Assembly (NCBI GenBank): GCA_030544215.1
Contig: JARZZO010000003.1
Span: forward strand, 19,229,879-19,293,878
Length of the DNA: 64,000 nt
Direction: 5' to 3'
Origin: Zantedeschia hybrid cultivar
Lineage: Eukaryota; Streptophyta; Magnoliopsida; Alismatales; Araceae
Under the pieces are notes generated by a model, which was not told the DNA's origin, searched no databases, and was given only the letters and a program-made list of their open reading frames with translations. The translations under genes were made by a program, and so were the position numbers. Positions 12,247-21,223 of this stretch are shown here, piece after piece (position 1 is the first letter of the stretch; each line of letters starts with the position of its first letter).

Positions 12247-12311
<65 letters not shown>
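12247..12311. repeat. Palindromic compound microsatellite (CT)n(AT)n(AG)n
   Basis: A CT run passes directly into an AT run and then an AG run, so the whole of about 65 bp is self-complementary and could extrude a long hairpin. It lies about 165 bp after the CTF4 polyadenylation signal. Confidence 0.85.
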
Positions 12312-13956
12312 CTAAGGTTCAACTTCGACAGAAGTCCTCACCATTGGAATGATGTCCCTGAACTTGTATTGAAGAAATTGTAGGCTAATCCCAGCTTCTC
12401 TTTGGAAATTGTAGAATGTGTCTGTGGACTTGGACAAGTTTAATAAATAAAGACTTGGGGTATCACTTGTGGCCTCGAGAATCTGCCGTGTGGAATGAGT
12501 GGGTGAGTCTAGTAGCTACCCATGAGGTGAGGATAATCTCCTCCTTCCACTGTTGCACGTGAATCTTTTCCTCCATAAAGAACATAGATTTTCCTTCCCT
12601 CTGAATTTGCGAAATTGCCAATAGTGGCACTAGAGCCAGATTGTTTGGTTCGTCCCACGTATGCAATAGTTGTGTTTTTTCTCTTCTTTTTTCCTTTCCA
12701 GAACCACAATGAAGTAGGCATGGGACATCGCTTGCATCTCAATTATCAATGCATTTTTCTTAAAATGTGCATCAATTCTAAGTTTTCTTAAAAGTTCTCC
12801 TAATGACATAATAAATGAATATTAATCTACTTTTAACTTATAAAGTATTTTATGCTATGGAATATGTCAAAGATTATCAAACACTATAACATTGGAAATT
12901 GAACAAAAGCTTTTTGTCAAATAAAGATATCTGATCGATTTTTAGCCGACCCGATCCGATCTTGGTCTGACCATTGTCAATCTAAAGCCTGATTGATTGG
13001 GATGACTAGATCAACAGATCCGGGGCTGGGTTGGCCCCTAGAGTAGTTGATCTAAACTAGCATTGGGACCCTAATGGCTAGTCACCTTCTCCAACAGCTA
13101 GTTGGGGGTTGGGATAGCCCCCCATTTGGCCATTCACACTCCCATCCTAACACATTCTCACTCCTCTCTCTCTAACTCTCTTTCGCACTCCCCTTTTTTC
13201 TCATTTGTTATCATGTTCAACTTTGGGGGTGGCTCTCTATCGTGATTTGTCCTCAAAGAAGACATTTTGACGGCTTCATCATGGTACAAGAGCCCATTAG
13301 ATATGATCATTGTCATGTTTTGTACCATGATGAGGCATTAGAGTATCTTTAACAATACCCCATAGCGATTAGATTGACTCCTATGAGGACATTCTAATGA
13401 CTTGTTATATGATATATTATTATTGTAGATTATTATAGCCTTATAATTTTTTGTATTTCTCTGCTATCCTTCCATATTTGTTCTTGAAGATATCATAAAA
13501 GAGTATGAGTTTGTACATTGATAGCACATATAGATGATGAGTTATTTTTGTCAAATGATAATGACATTAGATGCAAATAATTCATCAATTTTGAGTATTG
13601 TATATGTACGAATTTATATTGTTTTGTGATGCTTTTATTTTTTAGGGAAGAATAAATATGAAAAACGAGACAAAGGAATGTAAATTTTGAGCATTGAATC
13701 TTCAAATTGTCTCAAACATTAAAAGCACCTTTTTTATATATTTTTACAAAAAAATTCATATTTTTTGAATTTGTTTATGTGCCTTTTGAATAAGAAGGGA
13801 GGGTTGGACTGAAGCAGCTAGGATCTGATCGGATCAACCAGTCTAATTGGCTTGGGCCAGATCTACTCAAGTTTGATTATTAATCTTGGAAAAAATTAGA
13901 ATTACTTGCACCTCATAATAAAAAGTTGATCAAAGAAGAAGCATGGGGGTTAACAA
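12312..13956. other. Intergenic, no gene recognised
   Basis: Short open frames only, none with recognisable motifs. GATCCGATC-rich stretches near 12950-13030 and 13810-13880 look like parts of one dispersed repeat. Confidence 0.45.
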
Positions 13957-14261
13957 GTGACAATTAGGGATGCTCACTATTCCATTCAAACCGAAAAACC
14001 AAACTAAATCTATCATATCATTTTGGTCTGGTTCAGATTAAATTTTTTTAAAAAATCACATTTGAGTTGAAACTGAACTGAATTAAAATTTTTGATTTGG
14101 TTTGATTTCCTATTTCATAAACTAAACTAACCCGAATAAACTGAACAAGTCTACGGGGGCATAATATAATATGAAATTCTTGGATTTACAAATATAGGTT
14201 TATGTAAATTTTTAAAGATGGAAGGATAGTATAGTCTTTTGAGTCTAATAGAGGAAACTTC

Positions 14262-14640
14262 TTTTTTTTTCTTTTTTGAAACGGAAGATATTAGCATTCC
14301 TTCAAAATGTTAGGGAGAATACAAAGGGGAACTTCTCCTAGGTCCCATTGAGGATTACAAGTAAGACTATTAGTGAACAGAGCTAGATGGTGGACTGCTT
14401 GGTTCGCAGTATGAATTGAACTTTGATTCTAGAGTAGTTGTTCAGCATCCTCTGGCAGGAGTTGATAATACCTCTAATGATCCATGGAGGTTTGGGATCA
14501 CGATTTCGGAATGCTTCTACAATTAGCTTGGCGTCTCCCTCAACAATGATAGACCTGTTCGAGTTCTTTGCTAATTTGATTCCAGCTCTGAATGCCAATG
14601 CTTCATGGGAAACTTGAGTTAAGTAGAAAAATTGATGTGA
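14262..14640 (-). pseudogene. 5'-truncated LINE tail with RNase H-like fragment
   Basis: On the minus strand, an open stretch from about 14625 to 14383 encodes an RNase H-like piece (EALAFRAGIKLAKN, IIVEGDAKLIVEAF, then IRGIINSC and FILRT). This is the type found at the C-terminus of plant non-LTR reverse transcriptases and of domesticated RVT_3 proteins. It is followed on the minus strand by sequence that reaches an A-rich run (14262-14277 on the plus strand is T-rich), as expected for a LINE 3' end. The catalytic region upstream is missing, so it is a dead fragment nested within the hAT-like element. Confidence 0.6.
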
Positions 14641-14816
14641 AAGAGGTCATGATAGTTTGTTTATTTGAAGAACAACCCATATGTTTGATTGAGTTCCTTG
14701 CCAATTTTGATTCTAGCTCTGAATGCCAGTGCTTCATAGGTAATTTGAGTTAGCTAGAAATAAGTGATCTGAAAGAGGTCATAACAGTTTGTTTATTTGA
14801 AGAACACCTCATGTTT
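14561..14816. repeat. 130-bp tandem duplication inside the hAT-like element
   Basis: GAGTTCTTTGCTAATTTGAT at 14561 and GAGTTCCTTGCCAATTTTGAT-like sequence at 14691 each begin a unit that continues through AGCTCTGAATGCCA, GAAAGAGGTCAT and GTTTGTTTATTTGAAGAAC. The second copy extends the RNase H-like fragment's upstream end twice, so the duplication happened after LINE insertion. Confidence 0.65.
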
Positions 14817-15219
14817 ATATTGGACCAGCGCATTATAAAGTTCAAACCACGAACCAACCCGAACCAATTCGAATAAGTTTGGTTGGTTTCAAAACTTTGC
14901 TGTTTGATTTAACTTTTTTGGACTCATTTTAATTTGGCTTGGTTTGATTTTCAAACCAAAGTGTGAATACCCATAGTGACAATGATTAGTGGTATACGTA
15001 GATCAAAAGGAGTAAAACTTAATGATGACTCGAAGAAGAGCGAGGAAGTGGTTTCGATTGAGAGAGAGAGAGAGAGAGGGTCCATTCATTTAAAACTCGA
15101 AAGAGTAAGTCCATTTAAATTTCAAGCTTTATGATGGTTAAAAATTTACAACCAAGTAATAAGATGCTTATATACCTTCTTTGTCGTCCGTTTAAAAGTC
15201 AAGGTTTTGTTAGGGTGTG

Positions 15220-15590
15220 TTAGGGATTTTGGAAAAAAAATTATTCCTTGGGAGAATTTTTTTTCTTCTTCTTAGACTAAAAGTTATTCTGAGAAAACAT
15301 ACTTTTTCTTTAGTTAAAGGTTATTAGGAAAAGTCAAATCTTGTTTACATTAATGTTAAATTTCAACCGTTCAGAAAGAGAGTGATCTATGGAGAGAGAG
15401 AGAAGTTTGATTTTTTTTCTTGAAAAAGAAAAGTTTCTGACGTCTAGAAGTAGGAAAATTTTTCGAGTAGTTTCTCTAATCACGGAATAAAAAGTTTTAA
15501 CCGTTTATTTCTTCAAACTCCTAATCCAAGAAAACTAGTTTTCTGAAAAAGTAGACTTTCCCATCATATTTTCCCCAACCTGTAACCCAA
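15220..15590 (+). mobile_element. MITE family A, copy 1
   Basis: About 370 bp of AT-rich sequence beginning TTAGGGATTTTGGAAAA and ending near CCCAACCTGTAA. It matches, along its whole length and in reverse orientation, 40178-40560. Shared blocks include the equivalent of GGTTATTAGGAAAAGTCAAA, TTAATGTTAAATTTCAACCG and GAATAAAAAGTTTT. Ends are inverted (AGGGATTTTGG and its complement), so it is a non-autonomous DNA transposon. Confidence 0.65.
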
Positions 15591-16900
15591 GTAGGTCCAT
15601 TTAGGGCGCGTTCGTTCCTATTTGGAAGAAGAACATGCCGATTTAGTAAACTAGGTAACTCTTTCCAACCGCTTCGCTTCTGGGGTAAGTGCTTGGGGAC
15701 AACATATCTCCATTTGATAAGGCTTCTAAACAAAGCAGAGCTGTCTCCTTAAACTCGTCTCTGCGAGGGATATTGGTAGGGGTGTTCACGGATCGGTTCG
15801 ATTTGATTTAAAAGAAAAGAATTTCAACTCGAACCAAACTGATTCAATTTTAGAAATTGAACCGAACCAAACCAAAAAACTTCAATTTAATTCGATTTGG
15901 TTCGGTTTAAACTTATCTGTGCACAAATCATGCACCCAGATTTTTATTGGGCCATGCACAGCTACAGCCCGCCCAGACAAATTCCTATTGGGCCCCCCAC
16001 GTCCAACATTCCTAAATGGGCCTTCACAGTTAAGATGCCTGCCCACCCGACCAATTTATAGAACTTTATGAGAGTGGACTTTAGAGAATCCCCAGTACAG
16101 GACTAAATGGAGGACGCCAATAACGCACGAGCCCAGTGTTGGCAGCCTTTGCATTGAAGGGGCAGCCTTTAGTCCTGTACCGGAAACAAAATCTTTTCTC
16201 TTTACTTAATATTACGTCGCAAACATGCAGTGTTGATAAACGTGTTGGTTTGTGGGTACTGTAGGAGTGGGTAGTGTTTTAATTGATGTGTGGATTATTT
16301 GGATGGTTTACAGTGCAAATTCGGTTTTGTCGGGTCGGTTTGGTTTTCACGAGTTGAAGGAGGAAGCAATTCGAACCAAACCGAGTCAACTGGAGAAGTT
16401 GAGAAACGTGAAAAAAGTAGGGGCATCTTCAGGTTTTCTGCAGCCATGGGTGGTCAGGGGAGACAGATTTCTCTGATATCCTTCTTTCCCTATATTGGAA
16501 AAAGCGGAAAAGACCCATCTATGAAGTCTAACAGTCACTATACCGCAATACCCACCACAATACACTAACAAATAGGTATAACCGCCAATACTTATGCCAC
16601 TTTGATTGGAGAATAGGAGAAGAATAAAGACAAATAAGGAGAGAATAAGTTTAGTTTAATTTTGACAAGAGAAATGACTTATATCGATGCAGAATAGTTT
16701 ATTCGGAGAATAAGTCATTCCACTCTAGACCTAAGAATTGCTTATTCCTTTTATTCCGTCAGCAGACCTCACGAAACTATCAAACCGAAACACCTTATTT
16801 TAGTATATGCTATACCGTTTGTAGGTCCTACTTAATAACTCATTCTCTAAACAAAGTGAGGCATTTGTTTTCAGAGAGATTCTACACAATACATGAGTGC
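15591..16900. other. Intergenic, hAT-end-like and other repeat pieces
   Basis: At 15776-15910 there is a TAGGGGTGTTCACGGATCGG start followed by GAACCAAAC/GGTTCGG-rich sequence, which looks like one end of another hAT-type MITE. No matching second end is clear. GAATAAG-rich sequence at 16600-16760 resembles 47470-47560. No gene is recognisable. Confidence 0.4.
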
Positions 16901-16934
16901 TAGGGGTGTATACAAATATTCTAGTTTCTAGGGG

Positions 16935-16942
16935 TATATATA
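16935..16942 (+). promoter_or_regulatory. TATA box candidate for the PPR gene
   Basis: TATATATA 138 bp before the PPR start codon, in an AGGGGTATATATACAG context. A similar AGGGGTGTATACAAAT lies about 32 bp upstream. Position is suitable for a promoter; the transcription start is not determined. Confidence 0.4.
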
Positions 16943-17020
16943 CAGAGCCCATAAATTTAACAACGAATTGTTCTCGTTCTCCTTAGCGCGCCATCTTGGT
17001 CGCCTGCTAACGTTACAGCC

Positions 17021-17074
17021 ATGGTCGCCGCAAGCGGCGGATCCCAGCGCCGGCACCACCCAGAAGTGAGATAA
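17021..17074 (+). CDS. Upstream ORF of 17 codons in the PPR leader
   Basis: An ATG at 17021 in a strong context (CAGCCATGG) opens a 17-codon frame closed by TAA at 17072-17074, only 5 bp before the main PPR ATG at 17080. If the transcript starts at the TATA box above, ribosomes meet this ATG first, so it could lower translation of the PPR protein. The peptide has no recognised function. Conservation is untested. Confidence 0.4.
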   Translation: MVAASGGSQRRHHPEVR

Positions 17075-17079
17075 AAGGC

Positions 17080-19740
17080 ATGTTGGCCCGTCCCCCATGG
17101 CGCACGCTCCCGCTTCTCTTCCTCCTCCGCAGGCTCTTCTCCACCGCCGCGGCCACCACAAAGCTCTCATCTTTCTCCCCCGCCTCCTCCACCAGACCTA
17201 CTCCGAGGAAGACCTTCTCCCACATCTTCCAGGAATGCGCGACCCAGAGGGACCTGGCCACCGGCATGGCAGCTCACGCCCGTGTGATCATTTCCGGCTT
17301 CTCTCCCACCGTATTCGTCGTCAACTGTTTGATGCATGTGTATGTGAGATGCTGGCGGCTAGACATCGCCTGCAAGTTGTTCGATCATTTGACTCTGAGA
17401 GACACAGTGTCGTGGAATGTCATGATAGCTGGATATGTACAGAAAGGTTTGGTGGGTGACGCGAGGGAGCTTTTTGATATGATGCCCTTTAGAGATGTGA
17501 TCTCATGGAACTCGCTCATCTCGGGTTATTCGCAAGAGGGAAATCATGGGGAGGCTATCGGGCTCTTCCTGCGGATGAGGCGGGATGATGTGGGCGTAGA
17601 CCACACCACGTGCGCGGTTGTTCTCAAGTCGTGTTCAGGCTTGGAGGACTGCATGCTGGGGAGACAGGTCCATGGGTTTGCCGTAAGGATGGGGTTGGAC
17701 ACCGATGTTATGACGGGTAGTGCTCTTGTTGACATGTATGCTAAATGTGGATACTTGGAAGACTCGCTGTGCTTCTTTCGTGGAATGCCACAGAGGAACT
17801 TGGTTTCATGGAGTGCAGCAATTGCTGGTTGTGTTCACAATGAATGGCTTATAAATGGTCTTGGTATGTTCAGAGAGATGCTGCAAGCAGGTGTGCAGTC
17901 GAGTCAGCCTACTTATGCAAGTGTCTTTAGATCATGTGCAGGATTGCTGGAGATAAACTTGGGTAGACAGGTCCATGCTCATGCATTGAAAAGCAATTTT
18001 AGTTGCGATACTGTAGTGGGTACGGCTATCTTGGATATGTATGCTAAATGTAATAGCTTAGAAGAAGCTAAAAGGGCATTTTGGCTGTTACCACAACATA
18101 GCTTGCCCTCATGGAATGCTATGATCATTGGTCATGCTCAAAATTGTCAGTGTCTTCAAGGCTTGGAGCTGTTTCAGCTTATGAATAGGTCTGGTGTGAG
18201 AGTGGACGAGGTCAGTTTATCTGGTGTTTTAAGAGCATGTGCAGGTGTTGAGAGGTACACTGATGGCCTGCAGGTCCATACCTTAGCTATTAAAAGTGGT
18301 CTCGATTCAGACATCTGTGTTGCGAATGCTATCTTGGATATGCATGGAAAATGTGGTGGTCTGGTTGAAGCATATAGCATTTTTGACCAAATGTACAGAA
18401 AGGATGAAATCTCTTGGAATGCTATAATTGCAGCTTTTGAGCAAAATGGCAAGTATGATGAAACATTGTTACATTTTGATCTGATGCTTTGGCATGGGAT
18501 GGAACCTGATGAGTTCACTTATGGAAGTGTTCTTAAAGCCTGTGCCAGTTTGCTATCCCTGGATTGTGGGATAAGGATCCATGATAGAATCATCAAATCA
18601 GGATTGGGTTTGGATTCATTTGTTGGCAGTGCACTTGTTGATATGTATTGCAAATGTGGACCCCTTGAAGAAGCACTGAAACTTCATGACAGAATAGAAG
18701 AACAAACCAATGTTTCGTGGAATGCTGTCATATCAGGGTTCTCATTACAAAGGAAGAGTGAGGAGGCACTAAGTTTATTCTCCAAGATGTTAGACATGGG
18801 ACTGAAGCCTGATAACTTCACGTATGCAACAGTTTTTGATATTTGTGCAAATCTAGCAATTGTTGGTCTTGGGAAGCAAATCCATGCACAGATCATTAAA
18901 CAACAGTTGGAGAGAGATGTCTTCATCTCTAGCACTGTTGTTGACATGTACTCAAAATGTGGAAGCATGCAAGATTCCTTACGAATGTTTGAGGATATGC
19001 ATGAACGTGATGTTGTGTCTTGGAATGCCATGATTTCTGGCTATGCACAACATGGCCAGGGGGATGAAGCCCTTAGGATTTTTGAAAATATGAAAACAGA
19101 GAATGTTAGTCCAAATCATGCAACATTTGTTGCAGTTCTTCGGGCATGTGCGCATATTGGTTTGATCAATGAGGGAATATGGCACTTCCGTTCAATGCTT
19201 CAACACTACGAACTAGATCCACAACTGGAGCATTATTCATGCATGGTAGATATAGTTGGACGGTCTGGGCGTGTCCATGATGCAATGAAGCTGATCCATG
19301 ACATGCCCTGTGAACCTGATGCTATTATATGGAGGACTCTACTTAATGTCTGCAAGACCCATAGAAATGTGGAGATAGCAGAAATTGCTGCCCATTCTGT
19401 TTTACAGTTTGATCCTGATGACTCTGCTGTCTACATTCTCCTATCAAATGTCTATGCTGAAGCAGGCAGATGGGGAGAAGTTTCAAAGATGCGGCAGACA
19501 ATGTGGCAGAATAGGGTGAAGAAGGAACCGGGTTGTAGCTGGATTGAAGTGGAGGGCATGGTGAATGCATTTCTTGTTGGAGATAAGGCTCACCCCAGAT
19601 GTGGAGACATATATGAGATTCTTGATGGGCTTATTAGTGAGATGAAAATAGCTGGATATGTACCTAATATAGATCTCATCCTGGTTGATGAAGAAGAGCT
19701 AGACTATAATCAAGAAAAAGTTAGTATATGCAACAGTTAA
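17080..19740 (+). CDS. Mitochondrial PPR protein, E/E+ class, MEF13-like
   Basis: A single-exon gene for 886 residues. PLS-class PPR proteins bind organellar RNA one base per repeat; E/E+ members mark cytidines for editing and recruit a DYW deaminase in trans. The order and wording of the repeats closely resemble Arabidopsis At3g02330 (MEF13), a mitochondrial editing factor, for example TFSHIFQECA, LVDMYAKCG, IAGCVHN, GKQIHAQIIK and DPQLEHYSCMVDI. Residues about 1-45 are basic and Ser/Ala-rich with an RRLFST motif, a mitochondrial presequence. About twenty PPR units follow from residue 80 to 690. The E motif runs to about 790 (WRTLLNVCKTHRN, LLSNVYAEAGRW). The E+ part (KKEPGCSWIEVEG, FLVGDKAHP) follows. 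The protein stops after a short acidic tail and has no DYW deaminase with its HxE and zinc residues. The upstream ATG at 17021 is out of frame. Assignment to MEF13 is from memory of that family. Confidence 0.9.
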   Translation: MLARPPWRTLPLLFLLRRLFSTAAATTKLSSFSPASSTRPTPRKTFSHIFQECATQRDLATGMAAHARVIISGFSPTVFVVNCLMHVYVRCWRLDIACKLFDHLTLRDTVSWNVMIAGYVQKGLVGDARELFDMMPFRDVISWNSLISGYSQEGNHGEAIGLFLRMRRDDVGVDHTTCAVVLKSCSGLEDCMLGRQVHGFAVRMGLDTDVMTGSALVDMYAKCGYLEDSLCFFRGMPQRNLVSWSAAIAGCVHNEWLINGLGMFREMLQAGVQSSQPTYASVFRSCAGLLEINLGRQVHAHALKSNFSCDTVVGTAILDMYAKCNSLEEAKRAFWLLPQHSLPSWNAMIIGHAQNCQCLQGLELFQLMNRSGVRVDEVSLSGVLRACAGVERYTDGLQVHTLAIKSGLDSDICVANAILDMHGKCGGLVEAYSIFDQMYRKDEISWNAIIAAFEQNGKYDETLLHFDLMLWHGMEPDEFTYGSVLKACASLLSLDCGIRIHDRIIKSGLGLDSFVGSALVDMYCKCGPLEEALKLHDRIEEQTNVSWNAVISGFSLQRKSEEALSLFSKMLDMGLKPDNFTYATVFDICANLAIVGLGKQIHAQIIKQQLERDVFISSTVVDMYSKCGSMQDSLRMFEDMHERDVVSWNAMISGYAQHGQGDEALRIFENMKTENVSPNHATFVAVLRACAHIGLINEGIWHFRSMLQHYELDPQLEHYSCMVDIVGRSGRVHDAMKLIHDMPCEPDAIIWRTLLNVCKTHRNVEIAEIAAHSVLQFDPDDSAVYILLSNVYAEAGRWGEVSKMRQTMWQNRVKKEPGCSWIEVEGMVNAFLVGDKAHPRCGDIYEILDGLISEMKIAGYVPNIDLILVDEEELDYNQEKVSICNS

Positions 19741-20280
19741 AGGGATACTTGATGAGAAGGAAAAAGAAATCTCCCTCATCCTACCCTATTCAGTGAAATC
19801 TGATCTTAAGGATAACTTCCTGATAAATGAATATCCATAAGTGCAAAGGCATTTAAAGTCCCCAAAAACGGTTGCTGATGCCCCTTTGGATGCCCCTGAT
19901 GGAGTTGGAGACAGCAACTTTTGAATACATATGTACTTTCTAACCTTGTGTTTGAAGTACAGGGGAACATTGATTGCAGCTTTTCTCCAAAAGGAAATTA
20001 TGCACTTTCAAGAAATTCCAAAATATACGGAATTGTACAGCGTGAAGTTTTATAAGTGGGAAGGGAAGCAGAGGATTATGAATAATCCTTGAAGTGACAT
20101 TTGTGTGTGCTGCTGGCAAATCAATTAGAGTAAACTAAGCATCAAAGTACTTTTAGTGTCTGGAGGCTAATGAATCTGTAAGTCTTCTTTCTCATTATGT
20201 TGCTAGTTGCTTAAAGTATATGTCAATGTAGCAATCTTGTGCAGATCATTTCTGTCATAGAAGTAATACAGAATAGTAGT
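19741..20280. other. PPR gene 3' flank
   Basis: Probably 3' UTR and flank of the PPR gene. I see no AATAAA in a clearly suitable place; variants such as AATGAA and ATAAAT occur. No other feature is recognisable. Confidence 0.4.
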
Positions 20281-20289
20281 ATTATTGTT

Positions 20290-20560
20290 GACCAAAATGG
20301 TTGAAAGACCAGTATTTCTGGTAGCTTAGATGATGCTCGCAAAGATAGTCATGGGAAGTTAGCATTGTTAGACAAAAGGTTAGGAAAACATTGTGTAGAT
20401 GATTAAATCTAGATGAAGATGGTGTATGAAAGGCAATTTACTTCATCATATCAAATCATGTGAAAGATCCAGTAAATCCAAGGACAACTTTTGATGCAAA
20501 GAATATCTTGGTAGTTAACAAAATTTCAGAAGATGAAATTGTTGGATGTCATTCTTCCAT
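20290..20560 (+). pseudogene. Degenerate CTF4 exon-2 fragment
   Basis: The stretch aligns with 6725-6990, the acidic-linker part of CTF4 exon 2. Matching blocks include TTTCTGGTAGCTTAGATGAT (CTF4: CTTCTAGTAACTTGAATGAT), AAAAGGTTAGGAAAAC (AAAAGGTTAAGGAAAC), CTAGATGAAGATGGTG (CTGGATGAAGATGGTG) and TTTACTTCATCATAT (ATATACTTCATCACAT). Small indels and stops break the frame. It is in the same orientation as the better preserved pseudogene part at 31.5-36.3 kb. I infer both belong to one old duplicate later split by retrotransposon insertion. Confidence 0.6.
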
Positions 20561-21223
20561 GGCCTACACTTATGAATCTGTACAAGTCATCTCATTTGTA
20601 GAGGGAATTGCGGCAATACTTGGGTAGGTATGCTTGGAATAAATGCAAAGAGAGGGCATAACATGGTAGAAATGCTAAACTTCATGTCTACATTCTACGG
20701 GGTGGGGGGTGGTGGTGGTTGGGGGAGATATCTAAGTTACAGGAACTCTAGATCTCATCTATTTTCATTTTCAAGTTATGTAGTCCCATATGTCTAACAT
20801 ACAAACATATTGCTTGTGCTATTGAGTGTGGGAATACATTTTGGTCTTAATGATTGCTCCACCTGTCCCACCTTCAGTAACAAAGTGTTAACTAAGCTGG
20901 CCAGATGATTGCACATTTGCATTATGTTCTGAGTTGCATTGCTAGCTTACTTTTTAGTTGCATTGTAGCTTACTTTGTAGTGTTGTCTTCTCTTTTTTTT
21001 CTCTAAATAGATGTACACAGCTGATCTCAAATATATTATTACTGATGAATACTTTAAAATCTTCTGTTTTTCTTTATTTGACTGATTTCTGCATGACGGC
21101 CGTGACGGCCGCTTTGAGAATATATTATAGAGTAATGTTTTCTTTCCTTCCATTGTTGCCCACATGATTTTCATATCTTTTGACTCTCTTGACTATTCTC
21201 TTTGCTTCTTGTTCACATATCTC
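20561..21223. other. Intergenic, no gene recognised
   Basis: Includes a G-rich stretch at 20698-20725 and a short GACGGCC direct repeat at 21097-21112. CTF4 exons 3 and 4 would be expected here if the duplicate were complete, but I do not find them. Confidence 0.4.

Larger units (their letters stand above)
13965..14975. mobile_element. hAT-like DNA transposon, non-autonomous
   Basis: The element is flanked by a perfect 8-bp duplication GTGACAAT (13957-13964 and 14976-14983), the target size of hAT elements. Its ends are imperfect inverted repeats: TAGGGATGCTCAC at the left and GTGAATACCCATA at the right (TATGGGTATTCAC on the other strand), with the TAGGG-type start usual for plant hATs. Subterminal AAACCGAA and GGTTTGATTT-like repeats are abundant. 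No transposase is present. The interior carries an unrelated LINE tail and a 130-bp duplication. Confidence 0.8.
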
